From contig JADQAV010000044.1 of the NCBI GenBank assembly GCA_019775845.1, forward strand, positions 1-64,000: DNA of 64,000 bases, read 5' to 3'. This stretch comes from Myrmaecium sp. VS I D KN 1. Lineage: Eukaryota > Ascomycota > Dothideomycetes > Valsariales > Valsariaceae. The notes under the pieces were generated by a model. That model had not been told where the DNA came from and searched no databases. It saw only the letters and a program-made list of their open reading frames with translations. This document shows, one piece after another, positions 21,496 through 31,888 of this stretch; within the stretch, counting starts at the first letter, position 1, and each line of letters starts with the position of its first letter. The position numbers were made by a program, and so were the translations under genes.

Positions 21496-24400
21496 CTACG
21501 CCGCCGCCGCCGTCGCCGTCGTCGTCGTCGTTGGCCGCCCATCCATCGCCCAATCCCTCGCCTCCGTCAAACTGCGCTCCGCGCGTCCCGGCTCCCCCGC
21601 ACCATTCAAACACGGCCTCTTCCCCTCCGTCGCCGTCGCCGTCGTCGCAGTAGCAGTAGCAGTAGCAGTAGGACTACCATTCCCCAACCCCCGCACCCCA
21701 CTCAACACGCGCCCATTCTCCAATGTCGGCACCCCCTCCTCCTCCGCGGGATCCTGCAGCGCCGGAAGCCTCGGCAAGTTCGCCTTCTCCGCCGCCACGC
21801 GGTCCGCCTTCAGGGCGCGACCGACGTCCTGCCCGCGCCGGGACGCCTCGAGCGCGCGCTGGGCCGTGTCGACGCTCTCGGCGGCGCCGGAGCGGTAGAA
21901 GGTGCGCTTCGCCTGCAGGAGCGCGAGGCGGCCCTTGATCGGGCCCTGCTCCTGCTTCTTCTTCAGCGCATCCAGGACGGCCTCGATGGTTTCCCAGGCC
22001 TTGGCGACGCGCGCGTCGACCTCGTGACGTTCGTCCGGGGTGAGGGATTGGAGGTCGAGTTGCCCTTGGTGGATGCGGGCGCGTCGGATGAGCTGGATGG
22101 GTTGGTGGGATTTTTCGAGTTCTTTTTGGATGCCTTTGAGGGAATAGCCGAAGGGCCCGATGATGGCGGCGATGTCTTTGAGGACGAAGCCACCGAGGCC
22201 CATGCCGAGGCCTTTCACCAGCCCGAGAGGGCCGTGCTTCTGCACCTGTCGGTAAGGCTGAAGCCAGAGGCCGCTGACGCCATCGTAGATCTGATGCTCA
22301 GGTTAGCCGCCTATCTCAAATACAGCTACGGCAAAAGTCCCTCTTACCCCGTAAACAAACTCATTCCGCCCAGCCTTCAAGCCAGATTTCCACCCGGTGA
22401 TGCGGATCGGTCGACGGACGGTGTCATCGCCATACAAGCGCGGCGCATTGTGGAAGCCCTGGCTGATGGCGACCGCGAGATCCATCGGCGCGCGCACCAC
22501 CGCGATCCCGGTACTCAGAAAACCTCGACCGGTCTCTTCTAGGATTTCCCCTGCAACGGTGCCCTCCGGCTCTGCCGAAAGTGCGGACAGATCGGTGTCG
22601 TGCCTCCGCGGTGCGCCGGGTCTGACATCTGCCTCGCGGCCTCCTTTGACCGTCCCGTTCTGTTGAGCAGCTTGCTTGAGCTTCTTCTTTTCCAGATGCT
22701 TGCGCTTCTTCTCCTCATGTCTGCGTCTCTTCTCAAGTTTGCGGGCAACATGGACTGGCACGGACCCCACGCCTTTGCCAATCCCTGTGATAGTGGAAAG
22801 AATACCAGTAATAGGCTCACCAGGGCCATCAAAATCGGTCCAGTCGCAATGCCTCAGCAAGCTCAAGTCATGCCACTTGATCTTCTTCATCTCCACGAGA
22901 CGTTCCGCGGCCAAGGGAGACAGTCTCACCTTTGTGCGGTTCAAGTGCCACGCCGCAATGCGATCTGTCAGAATAGTGCAGCGCATCGAGTTCTGTCCTC
23001 TCAACGGCAGGGATCGGTGGAAAGATTTGACCGCGTTAATGGCCCCATCTCCTTCCTAGAGCAAGGTTAGCCGTGCGTGGAAAACTGCGATATACCCATC
23101 CTCCTGACTTACCTTCTCAATTTGCTCAGCAATCTTCTTCGCATTCGTTCGAGCCTCCTCAGAAAGGCATTGCTTGATACCCTTGGCAAGCTTCTCCGCC
23201 GTCAAATCTTTATACGGCACAAAGTCCGCACCCGCTTTGGCCCGCGAGACCATCGCACCCCAGAACGGCTGGTCTCCAAAGAAAGGCACGATCATGGTGG
23301 GCTTGCCGCATTTCAAACCGATCGCCGTCGTTCCCGCACCGCCATGATGCACAACCGCGCTCACACGCGGGAATAGCCAGTCATGCGGAGTGTTCTCGAG
23401 CATGTAGATATTGTCGGGGGTATGCTGACCGCCAAGACCACCCCAGCCTTTGCTCACCAGTGCACGCACTCCCGCTAGTCGAACGGCCTCGAAAATCATT
23501 TCTGTGAATTTTTCTGGGTCATCAACGACGATGCTGCCGAAGCCGATATAGACGGGGGGCTCTCCTGCTTCCAGGAACTTTACTAAGGAATCCGGAGGTT
23601 TGAATGAGGAAGCAAGATCTAGGAAGACGAAACCTCCGATATCGATTTCTGGTCCCCAGTCGCGTGGTTTGGGCACTAGAGCCGGTGACCACTAGAAGTC
23701 CGTCAGCAAGGGAAATAGGTATTTAGGAAGGCAGCTCGCTTACCATATACGTAAAAGGCACCTTCAACCGGAACAGCTGGCCCGGCGCCCACAGCCTCGA
23801 GACCGGCTCTAAGCCCAAGGTCTTCTCTCGGAATTTATTAACCAGATCCCCCAGTCCTTGCCATGTCATCATCTCAACCAGTGGGTAGCTGATGAGGTTT
23901 GTATAATTAGGGTCCATGTTGCTCCGCCTGATATTCGCTAGCGGGTGCGGGAACTGCTGAGTTGGCGTCCATGGAAAGGTAAACATCATATGCAAAGGCA
24001 CCCCGAGACGTTCGGCGATGTGGATCGGAGCCATACTCGGAGGGTTGGCGATGATGGCATCTGCGACGAATGGACTCTTACTCCCCACTGTATGTTTTGT
24101 CAGTACTGGGCTGTGCTAGATAGAAGCCATGTCTATACGTACTCATCTTCATATTCTCCTTGTCCCGCTCGTCATCAGTGGCGTTGATGCAAGCGCGCCA
24201 CATGCCCTGAAACATCTCGTACATCGCCGCTCGCCTCCGGCCGATTTCACCCGCTTTGACGGTGTCGATCGATGGGATCAAGCCAGGATTCTTGACCATG
24301 AAAGCCATGAGCTCGGATGGATTTCCACCAATGGAGAAGAACTCCAATCCCGAATCTTTCTCCACAAATTCTTTGAAGGCCGGGTGCGTTGCAAGCCGTA

Positions 24401-25274
24401 CTCGATGACCATAATCGTTCTTGAGAACCTGCGCAATCCGGAGGAACGGCTGAATATCGCCCCGAGAACCGATGACCATGATCACGATGTTCATCTTGGG
24501 TCTAGGCTGGCTATCGAGTCGAAGTAGATCTGCCCCAATTTCATCGAGGCTAGACGCCTCGGTGATTGGGGAAGAAGTCTCTTGATCATCAGTATACTCA
24601 GACCCTCGCACCAAGTGACGCTTTATCCCCAAGCCCAACGCTTTAGCCAGATAGCCCTTATCCGATGTGTCGCTCAGTGAGATCTTCAACCGCCCATCTT
24701 TCCTTGACACTCTCCCCTTCGTCTTGAAGTGGTCATTACTGACTGAGAAGCGCGAGAACTGTCCCGGATCTTTCGATGCTTGCTCCCTGGCTTTCTTGTC
24801 CTTCTCGGCTTTGTCCGAGCCTTTCCCTGATTGCGCTGCACTATCCCTCCTCTTCTTCGCACCCTCATCTTCAGTCGCGACACTTGAATCCGAGTCGGAC
24901 GAGTAGTCCTCGTGGTTGTATGGTCTAGGTTTGCCCGCATCCTTCTTACTTGGGATCAAGCCAAGCAGCGACGAATGTTTCCGGGCGGAAGGTCGTCCCG
25001 TGTTCACATGCAGGCCAGTCCCGGGGATCGGAGCAGTTCCAGCGCGCGAAGCAAGAAAGGGGCGGGGTTCGGCTGTGGCGGTCGGGAGAGTGTTCTGCTG
25101 TTGGACGGAGGGACGTGAAAGGTCGGTCTGAGTTTCGCTCGCTGAGATGTTGCGCGACGGCGACTCGGGTGGTGTCGGTTCGGTCGTCACGACTTGCGGG
25201 AAAGGAAAATCGGTCGTCGGTGGGATTAATGACGGAACAATAGGGTTGCCCTGTGCATCGCGGAGTTCGGTCAT
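21496..25274 (-). CDS. UDP-glucose:sterol glucosyltransferase-like protein (GT1 family)
   Basis: Five exons: 24143-25274, 23744-24087, 23113-23691, 22348-23055, 21496-22290; 1185 residues. Introns of 55, 52, 57 and 57 nt all have GT..AG ends and keep the frame. A disordered N-terminus of ~270 residues precedes the glycosyltransferase: MNIVIMVIGSRGDIQPF begins the N-terminal Rossmann lobe, and HHGGAGTTAIGLKCGKPTMI followed by FFGDQPFW is the nucleotide-sugar (PSPG-like) site of sterol 3-beta-glucosyltransferases. Unlike Atg26 it has no recognisable GRAM or PH domain. After the GT part comes a very basic helix (RKLEKRRRHEEKKRKHLEKK) and a ~330-residue C-terminal region with a second helical domain, found in this filamentous-fungal subgroup. 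Expected reaction: transfer of glucose from UDP-glucose to a sterol or similar lipid at a membrane; substrate is inferred from family. Confidence 0.87.
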
Positions 25275-27243
25275 GGTGTCCGCTGACGTGCAAGAAGCAT
25301 AAAATTAAGAGTAATCGGGTATTAAGAGACGGATGAATAGGTGGAAGGTACGAGCGGAAGGAGTAGCAAAGATATTAGCTGATCAAGTAGCGACGAAAGG
25401 CATGGTAGTTGCACGTCCTGCGGAATGTCGGCATGGACAGAAGGTGAAGGCGAAAACACTTCGTGTCAGACAAGACACGGCGTTTTGCTTCGTGCGCCCG
25501 TGTTCCTTGCGGAATGAGGTCATTCGCATCGGCGCCAGGGACACCCGACCACTGCAGGGCCCGAGCGCCGCTGTCTACCTACCGTACCAGTGCCAGACCA
25601 CCCGACCCGGATCGGCCTTAGTCGAGCGCGGGAGTCGGGCCTAGTCGGATTCCGGGGGGGAACTTCCATTCGCGCCCTCGCTTCCGGCCTGGGGCCAATA
25701 TCCGTAGCCTTATTTCACCGCGGAAAGGGGCAATGAGGTCACCAGCGGAAATTTCGAGCCTAGTCATCAACTTAACTCCGACCCAGGGCTCCCTACGTCC
25801 TCCAAGGCTGTTGTGGTCCTCACATTTGTTCTAAATGTCTTTTACGATCACGAATACCTTTCAGTAGATCAATAGCACTTCTTCATCGCTCGCACAAGGA
25901 AGTGTGATCAGGTTGACTCGCGAGGAGCCCTAGCCAGCTCATCATAGCTAGAGAGATCAACAACACTCCGCCTCGTCCCACCGTGTATCTTACCCAAAAC
26001 GGTTGGGAAGATGGAGAGAGAGAGTGAGAGTGAGAGAGAGAGCTGGCCGTCGCACGACCGCCAACGGGGGGCGGGGAAAAGAAGCATGAAAAAGACGAAA
26101 AAGCAAAATGGTCACATAACTCAAGTTATCGAATGGCAAGTCGTCGTCAACACTACCTAGAATCTGTTGGCATGCACCGCACCGTAGTCGCATCATGCGA
26201 GGCATCATCGCGCCGCGCGGCTGACTTTAGCCATGCTTGCTCGGTCGCTTGGAAGGCGGTATCTGGGTACAGGAGCGAGGAATGCTTTGACATCCCGTCG
26301 TCAGTCAATATCAATGCGTTGAAAGGAAGAAAGAGTCGTAGTCACAGTCGCTACATAAAGTCAAGGTAAGGTAAAGAGAAGGCCAACAGCTGCCGGAAGC
26401 AACAGCGAACAAATCTGGGGAAACCCCCCATGCATCCCCGCAGCAGCTGAAAACAGAAGGTGGATAGGTATGGTATGCCCATGCACCTGCTTGCATGCAT
26501 GCAATGCACCGCACCACACAGCACCAACACACTGAACCTTAAGTCCTCCCCTTCCTTTGGGAAGTACCTAAGTATCCAATGTAGGAAGTAACTTACTTAC
26601 AAACATGAGCGGGCTCGGCAACTGCCCCCAGCTACACGGGCGGTGGTAAACATCTCCTGCTATCAACATACCTTCAGATGTGATCCACTCCACTTCTACT
26701 CCATCCATCGACCGTCTAGGTGTGTTGTGTGTTACTCCTGTGTTGGTGCCGGCTGGGCTGATAATTATCCGGTCCACGTAGGCACGGAAGGCTCCAGCTG
26801 AGGTCCACGTCTTTGCGGGTTGCGGTGAACACGGTGCGTACGAGCCCTTCACAAACTACATACTTCTCCCACTCCAACCCATAACAAACTCAAGGCAGCC
26901 TTCGTGAGAGGGCTGTCGTTACCTCCAACGCCCTGCATAGATCCGCACATGAGTAGCGTAGCTTGGGTGAACCGTTGATCCCACAGCACTTAATCTACTG
27001 AGAACCAGTAACATGAGACACATGCGGCAAAGCTTACATAGTATGCTTCACAGCTCAACGGCAACAGGGTTCGCCTTTCACGCACGTCGTCAGCAAAAAA
27101 GGTGTCTGTACGACTTTCCAATTCAGCTGTTCCACTAGGAATAGTAGGTGTCGACCGCTGCTGCATTCCACGCTTCTCGATAAAGGCAACCCCACATCCG
27201 CCCGCCGCGACCGTCAAACAGAAAGAAAAATCCACACGCAAAC
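25275..27243. other. Intergenic between divergent glucosyltransferase-like gene and hypothetical gene
   Basis: No gene seen. It contains both promoters and a (GA)n tract at about 26013-26042. Confidence 0.5.
26013..26042. repeat. (GA)n dinucleotide tract
   Basis: About 30 bases of GAGA with occasional T interruptions (GAGAGTGAGAGTGAGAG). A simple repeat in the intergenic region. Confidence 0.8.
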
Positions 27244-28542
27244 ATGATGCAGCAGCAGCAGGCACGCTTACGCGACCCCATGCCACGAGATGATTCCGCC
27301 ATCTCCCTCCCCTCGCACTGCGGAGCCAGCGGCAACCCAAAACGCGCAAGCATCCCAGCCTTCACGTTCCCTACACCCGGCATCTCAAAGCCTCCAACAA
27401 CCCAAGCCAGATCCTCAGGACATAACGCTTCCGAAAGCGAAGCCTCCCTCCTCAGCACCTTCCACACCCTCAAGACCCGCGCCGAAGCCGTGATCCAACA
27501 CCGCGGCATCCTGCGCGCCTCCGGCACGTCGCTCCTCCAATCCGCCTCCCCCCAGCGCTGGCTCGGCGTGCCTCTGATCCAGCGTCGGGCCCGCAGCTAC
27601 GCCGCCGTCGACATGATCCTGCACGCTCTCACGCTGGAACACGACGGCGTCGTTTCGAGTGGTGGTGGACATAACAAGGACGGGCTGCTGCCGGATGCGG
27701 ACGTGCGGCTGTTTGCGGACTTGCGGCGGTGCGCGACGCGCTTGCTGGTGCGGTGGGGTGAGGCGGAGCGCCTGGAGGCGATTGGAGTGGTGAACTTTGC
27801 GTGGGGAGTTGTGGGGCTGATGGCGGGGTGGATCAAAGAACCGGATCCGAAGGCGTGGGCGTTGAAGCAGCAGATTGTGGCGCATCTGAGGAAGGCGCAA
27901 TGTTCCGAGGTAGAGAAGACGGCGGATACGGAGGGCTTCAAGAAAATGGTGATGCAGCTCTTCGGCGTCGTGCGTGAGAACTTCGACAAGATCGGCACGC
28001 TCTACATCGCCGACATCTGTCAGAAGTGGGCGGACGTGATGGAAGAGAAGCGGCGTGAAGCGAAGACCGAAGAAGAAGCCCAGAGAACCGCCACGCCGAC
28101 GAAAGTCCACCCCTCACGGCCACTCCTCGACTTCAAATTCCCCTCCGACAGTGCCGCGATTGAAGGGTCCTTCCACGCGAAGTTCAAAACAACCCACTAC
28201 GACCCAGCACCCCACGACGCCACGCCGGAGGCCGACAGCGAGAAGAAAACCGCGGAGGAGAAAGGAGAAGCGGAGAATGGCGGCGCGCCGCCGACATCCG
28301 ACCCCCTCGGGGCCCCCGTCGCCGACCAGCGTCTCCGCTTCGCGCAGGATCTGGCGGGCGAGAGCGACGAGGAGCAGATGCACCGCGTGGAGATGACGTG
28401 TCGGGGCCGGACGCGGCGGCCGAAGCGGACGACGTCGAGCAATGAGCTTCGGAATGGCTTTTTACGGTCTGCGCGCGGTGGGCCCGATAAAAGGGATGGT
28501 GAGGAGGGGAGGCGTGGAGGGTCTGATGGTGGGCTTCGGTAG
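27244..28542 (+). CDS. Hypothetical protein, helical core with acidic/Arg-rich tail
   Basis: One continuous frame of 432 residues. I do not recognise the family. Residues about 60-275 look like a folded, helix-rich region (SLLSTFHTLKTRAEAVIQHR; MVMQLFGVVRENFDKIGTLY). Residues beyond 280 are polar, Pro/Glu/Lys-rich and probably disordered, ending in a basic segment. No signal peptide, membrane segment or metal-binding motif is seen. Codon usage is GC-rich like neighbours, and the third-position bias supports coding. The start could be the first or second ATG (27244 or 27247). It converges on the single-pass membrane gene downstream, leaving 263 bases between stops. Confidence 0.65.
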   Translation: MMQQQQARLRDPMPRDDSAISLPSHCGASGNPKRASIPAFTFPTPGISKPPTTQARSSGHNASESEASLLSTFHTLKTRAEAVIQHRGILRASGTSLLQSASPQRWLGVPLIQRRARSYAAVDMILHALTLEHDGVVSSGGGHNKDGLLPDADVRLFADLRRCATRLLVRWGEAERLEAIGVVNFAWGVVGLMAGWIKEPDPKAWALKQQIVAHLRKAQCSEVEKTADTEGFKKMVMQLFGVVRENFDKIGTLYIADICQKWADVMEEKRREAKTEEEAQRTATPTKVHPSRPLLDFKFPSDSAAIEGSFHAKFKTTHYDPAPHDATPEADSEKKTAEEKGEAENGGAPPTSDPLGAPVADQRLRFAQDLAGESDEEQMHRVEMTCRGRTRRPKRTTSSNELRNGFLRSARGGPDKRDGEEGRRGGSDGGLR

Positions 28543-28805
28543 ATGAGGCGGATGCTGTAGGGTGTACAGAGGTCATCGCCGTATCATGGGACCAAGTACA
28601 GTGGCTTGGGGGTTCCTGAATGATCCGGTCAGAGGATACGAAGGTGACGTTCCTGCTCCCACGATGAAGGCGCGCGTGCATATTGTACATGTAGTATCTC
28701 CTCATTCCTCACATTAAGCCGGTGGAGTTTCTGTAGTGAAAACATTACTGTACAGGAAAGGTCAGTCGGAGACTCTTTTCCGTTTTTATTTTCTTCTTCC
28801 TGTGT

Positions 28806-29630
28806 TCAATCGACTGCGGAGGATCGTGTATGTGATGTCTCGCCGGCAGGTGGCTGTGCGCTTGCGAGACTCGCGGGTGGCGCGAGCGACGACGGCGTTG
28901 CGACGGGGTGACTTGACGTCGAGGCAACAGCCGAAGGCGGTTCTGGAACGGAGTATGGAAGCGGTGCGGACGAGCTTGCCGCGCCGAGATCGCGAACGGA
29001 TTCCTGGTAGTCTGGCGGTTTCATCGTGGCGGCTCGACCGTCTCTCGTCAGCGCGCGTAGAGGGATGGCCAGGCCTGCGCTGGCCGGCTCGCTGCCGTGT
29101 GCGATACCGCTGCCGTGTGCGATACCGCTGCCGCTGCCGCTGCCGCTGGCACGGCCATCATCTGCTTCCACTGCCCCCGGCGCTCGCGCGACGACCACTT
29201 CCGCTGCCTCCGCCTTGGGTTGATACGGCGGCGGGGCCTCGCCGAACTCGTTCAACCCTTCCTCGATCCTCGCCTCGGCGGCGTCCGCGCCCGGCCGCCA
29301 GTTGCCCTGCACCCACCGCCGGCGACCCGGCCAGCCGCTCACATCGCGGGCCAGGGCGTTCTGGCTGCTGTGGCGGAGCAGCTCCTTCTGCCGCTTCTTC
29401 CGCTTGTGCATGCCGTAGATGACGATGGCGACGAGGATGCCGGCGACGATGAGGAAGACGAAGTAGGAGTTCACCAGGCCGGACTTGCTGCTGCTGCTGC
29501 TGCTGTCTCCGGACCCGTCGTCGCCGTTCGTGGCGCGCTTGCGCCACCAATCGTGTCGGGCGTGCACGGGGACGTGCCGTGGGGTGGAGGAGGAGGAGGA
29601 GGAGGAGGAGACTGGCGGTGGTGTGGTCAT
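28806..29630 (-). CDS. Single-pass membrane protein with two PPxY motifs
   Basis: The predicted protein has 274 residues from the ATG at 29630; an in-frame ATG at 29810 would add 60 residues but that stretch reads like leader (CAACACCATGACC surrounds the inner ATG). A Ser-rich N-terminus is followed by one membrane segment (YFVFLIVAGILVAIVIYGMH) and a stop-transfer KRKKRQK, so the rest is cytosolic. The conserved juxtamembrane block GWPGRRRWVQGNWRPG and EEGLNEFGEAPPPYQPK is one I associate with a filamentous-fungal family of unknown role. PPPY and, further on, PPDY are PPxY motifs, the ligand of WW domains such as those of Rsp5/HulA-type ubiquitin ligases. An adaptor role resembling yeast Rcr1/Ssh4/Bul proteins is inference. 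The Gly-Ser-Gly-Ser/IAHGSGIAHGSE stretch is an imperfect repeat. Confidence 0.72.
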   Translation of the reverse strand: MTTPPPVSSSSSSSSTPRHVPVHARHDWWRKRATNGDDGSGDSSSSSSKSGLVNSYFVFLIVAGILVAIVIYGMHKRKKRQKELLRHSSQNALARDVSGWPGRRRWVQGNWRPGADAAEARIEEGLNEFGEAPPPYQPKAEAAEVVVARAPGAVEADDGRASGSGSGSGIAHGSGIAHGSEPASAGLAIPLRALTRDGRAATMKPPDYQESVRDLGAASSSAPLPYSVPEPPSAVASTSSHPVATPSSLAPPASLASAQPPAGETSHTRSSAVD

Positions 29631-30203
29631 GGTGTTGAGACTTGAAGGTGATGATGGTGAGAGGGTGGCGGATGTTGCGGAATCGGCGTGCTGGGCGTAT
29701 TGCGCATGAAAGAAAGTAGGCGTGGAAGATGAGGGTGATGGAGGAGGCTGCGAGTGCTTCCTTGTCCTTCTGCGAAAGTTGGGTCTTGGAGAGCGCTCTT
29801 CGCCTATCATGATATCACGATAGCATGCCCGGACCCGTTGGGCGGACGAAGTGACGACGGATCAGCAAGGTGAAAATTGAATCAAAGAAAAGTTCCCGAA
29901 GAGGAGGCTCTGCAGTCAAGACAGCGGATTTCAGGAAGAAAGTTGAGTTGCTGCGTGCCAGTGCAGCGACAGCAGCGTCGGTTTGTAAATGGTTGTTGGT
30001 TGGAGATGCATGTGCACAGACGACTTGATCGAGTGACGACGCTCCGACGGATGACCCGGGGACGGGGACAAACGCGCGCGCGGCCGGGCGGGACCTGCTT
30101 ACCTCCGTGACCCTCCGACCGAACTCCATCCCTTGTCATTGGCTCACAACCACCTCCAACGTCGATTGTCGACAAGCACAAGGCGAGACCAGCCACCAAC
30201 ACG
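29631..30203. other. Divergent promoter between the PPxY membrane gene and tfb5
   Basis: No gene seen in these 573 bases. The two genes are transcribed away from each other, so they may share control sequences; I see no clear TATA box. Confidence 0.45.
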
Positions 30204-30553
30204 ATGCCGAAAGCAATAAAAGGTATGCTGGATGGATCTGTTTCCTTCTCTATTATTAGGAAACTCTGGCGTCAGCTTAGCATGGCACTGAACTCTGACC
30301 AGGTATTCTAATTGAGTGCGATGCATCTATCAAGGCTATTATCTTGAAGATTGATGCTCAAGATCACGCTTTTATCATTGAGGATCTTGATGAAGAGCAT
30401 GTCATGATCAAGCAAGACAAACTCCCCGAGCTCCAACAGAGACTACGAGAGGTATGATATTTTCTGGAGAATGTCTCTTCGTCAGTCTTGCTCATCTTGT
30501 CGTAGGCTCTCAAGGATACCGTCCGTGAACCGGAGGAGTCCGATTCGGAATAA
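30204..30553 (+). CDS. tfb5: TFIIH subunit Tfb5 (TTDA/GTF2H5 family)
   Basis: Three exons: 30204-30222, 30303-30451, 30506-30553; 71 residues, the usual Tfb5 length. Introns are 80 nt (GTATGC...CTGACCAG) and 54 nt (GTATGA...TCGTAG). The spliced protein reads MPKAIKG-ILIECDASIKAI, then FIIEDLDEEHVMIKQDK, ending in EEALKDTVREPEESDSE; this matches Tfb5, which folds as a small alpha/beta dimerisation module with Tfb2 (p52) and stabilises TFIIH in nucleotide excision repair and transcription initiation. The core motif IIEDLDEEH is diagnostic. The acidic C-terminal extension is typical of fungal copies. Because the first exon codes for six residues and no exon exceeds 150 nt, the gene is invisible to a plain frame scan. 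Confidence 0.95.
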
Positions 30554-31888
30554 TGATGCTGCAGCATCAGATGCGATAGCCCCCAGTCAAGTAATGAGAT
30601 CATTTCTGGTCACTGCCTCGATATGTCCGCGCGGTTGATCATGCATGCGGCCTTGGGCTGTCTCCTATTCCAGCTCTCGTTGATCATGAGACTGTGAGGA
30701 CCGCCTGCGCTGCTCCGGGCAGTCATTGTTAGTCCAGTCATACCCTGGCGACGCTTTGGAATCCAGTGCAGCGCCGGAAAGCCCATAACTTGAGAGGCAT
30801 GATGATTCTCTCGACGGGTGAAACTATATCTAATTCATGCGGCTTCGCGGCACCACAGTCGCCAACGAGCGGGTCCCGTCCGCCGCAGTCCTTGTCCAAT
30901 TCTAAGTTCCCTGGGTCCCGCCTTGACATGTCTACGGAGAGCGGCTCGAGGCTTGCTTACGGAACCCAAATCTCAGTACTGGATGTGCTAGCATTGGTCC
31001 AAGGGCGATATAAGCTGCCATTGAGTATTTATCCTATGCTTAGCTTGACCGATAAAAGCTGTGGTCATGGCATGTCTCTATCACAGGTCTTGGTCTTTAG
31101 GAGTCTTCCACAGGGTAAAGCACCCTCAAGCCCGACGGCATGGGTAGTTTGCTGGGTCGAGGTCGCATGCCTTAGAGCTACCCACAGAGAAGGATGTATC
31201 AGCAGCTCCATTATGATAACAATTTCTTTTATGTGTAAACAGATAGAGCTCGCTTCTTGCCAAGAGCTTTGCAAAAAGGACCATCAGTCAAAGATGTTCA
31301 AGAACTACTCCGTACTCTGAGCTTCTATATTCTGCCCAGACGGCGTTCCAGTGGTCTTCGGCAGAGAAGAGACTCCAATAAATCCGTATACTACCATGAT
31401 GACAATCGCTCATGTTCATATGAATCTTCGCAACTGACAAACGCCCCGAATACATAGTCCACGATCAGAAAGTCCCACGGAGTCGACGTGGCCGAGGTCA
31501 CCAAAAGCTGATCAGTGCCCGGGCATCTCTGCATCTGGAACGGAGATCATCTGGCCTTCCGTGCCTACAGGTCACTGCAAATTTTGTAGACATCGCATCT
31601 TATGCCTAGTTCTAAAACGCATTTACTCAGAAATGCATGCGCAGGCGCTTTTTTGGCAGTATTTTGGTGGCGACTTTTCGTTGTGCCTATTTGTGTTGGC
31701 CTTGCCGAAGCTCGAAAGGTTCGTGGTGCGAAGGACTCGCTTACGGAGGTGGCCCTAGCGCACCCGATTTTTGGCAGTCGCACACTCCGCCCATCTTCTA
31801 TCAAGAGACCGCCGACATTGGAAGTTCAACCCCTCAACGTCCTCCCTTCCATCACCAGTACCGTGCAAGCAGGCAAGGTATAGCAAAA
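30554..31888. other. Intergenic upstream of cpcB/RACK1
   Basis: No gene seen. It should hold the tfb5 3' UTR and the promoter and leader of the RACK1 gene. Base composition is more AT-rich than the flanking genes; short frames are not protein-like. Confidence 0.45.

Noticed and set aside
19608-25274. SDR and sterol-glucosyltransferase-like genes as a small metabolite cluster
   Set aside because: No backbone enzyme, transporter, P450 or regulator is nearby, and the flanks are housekeeping genes.
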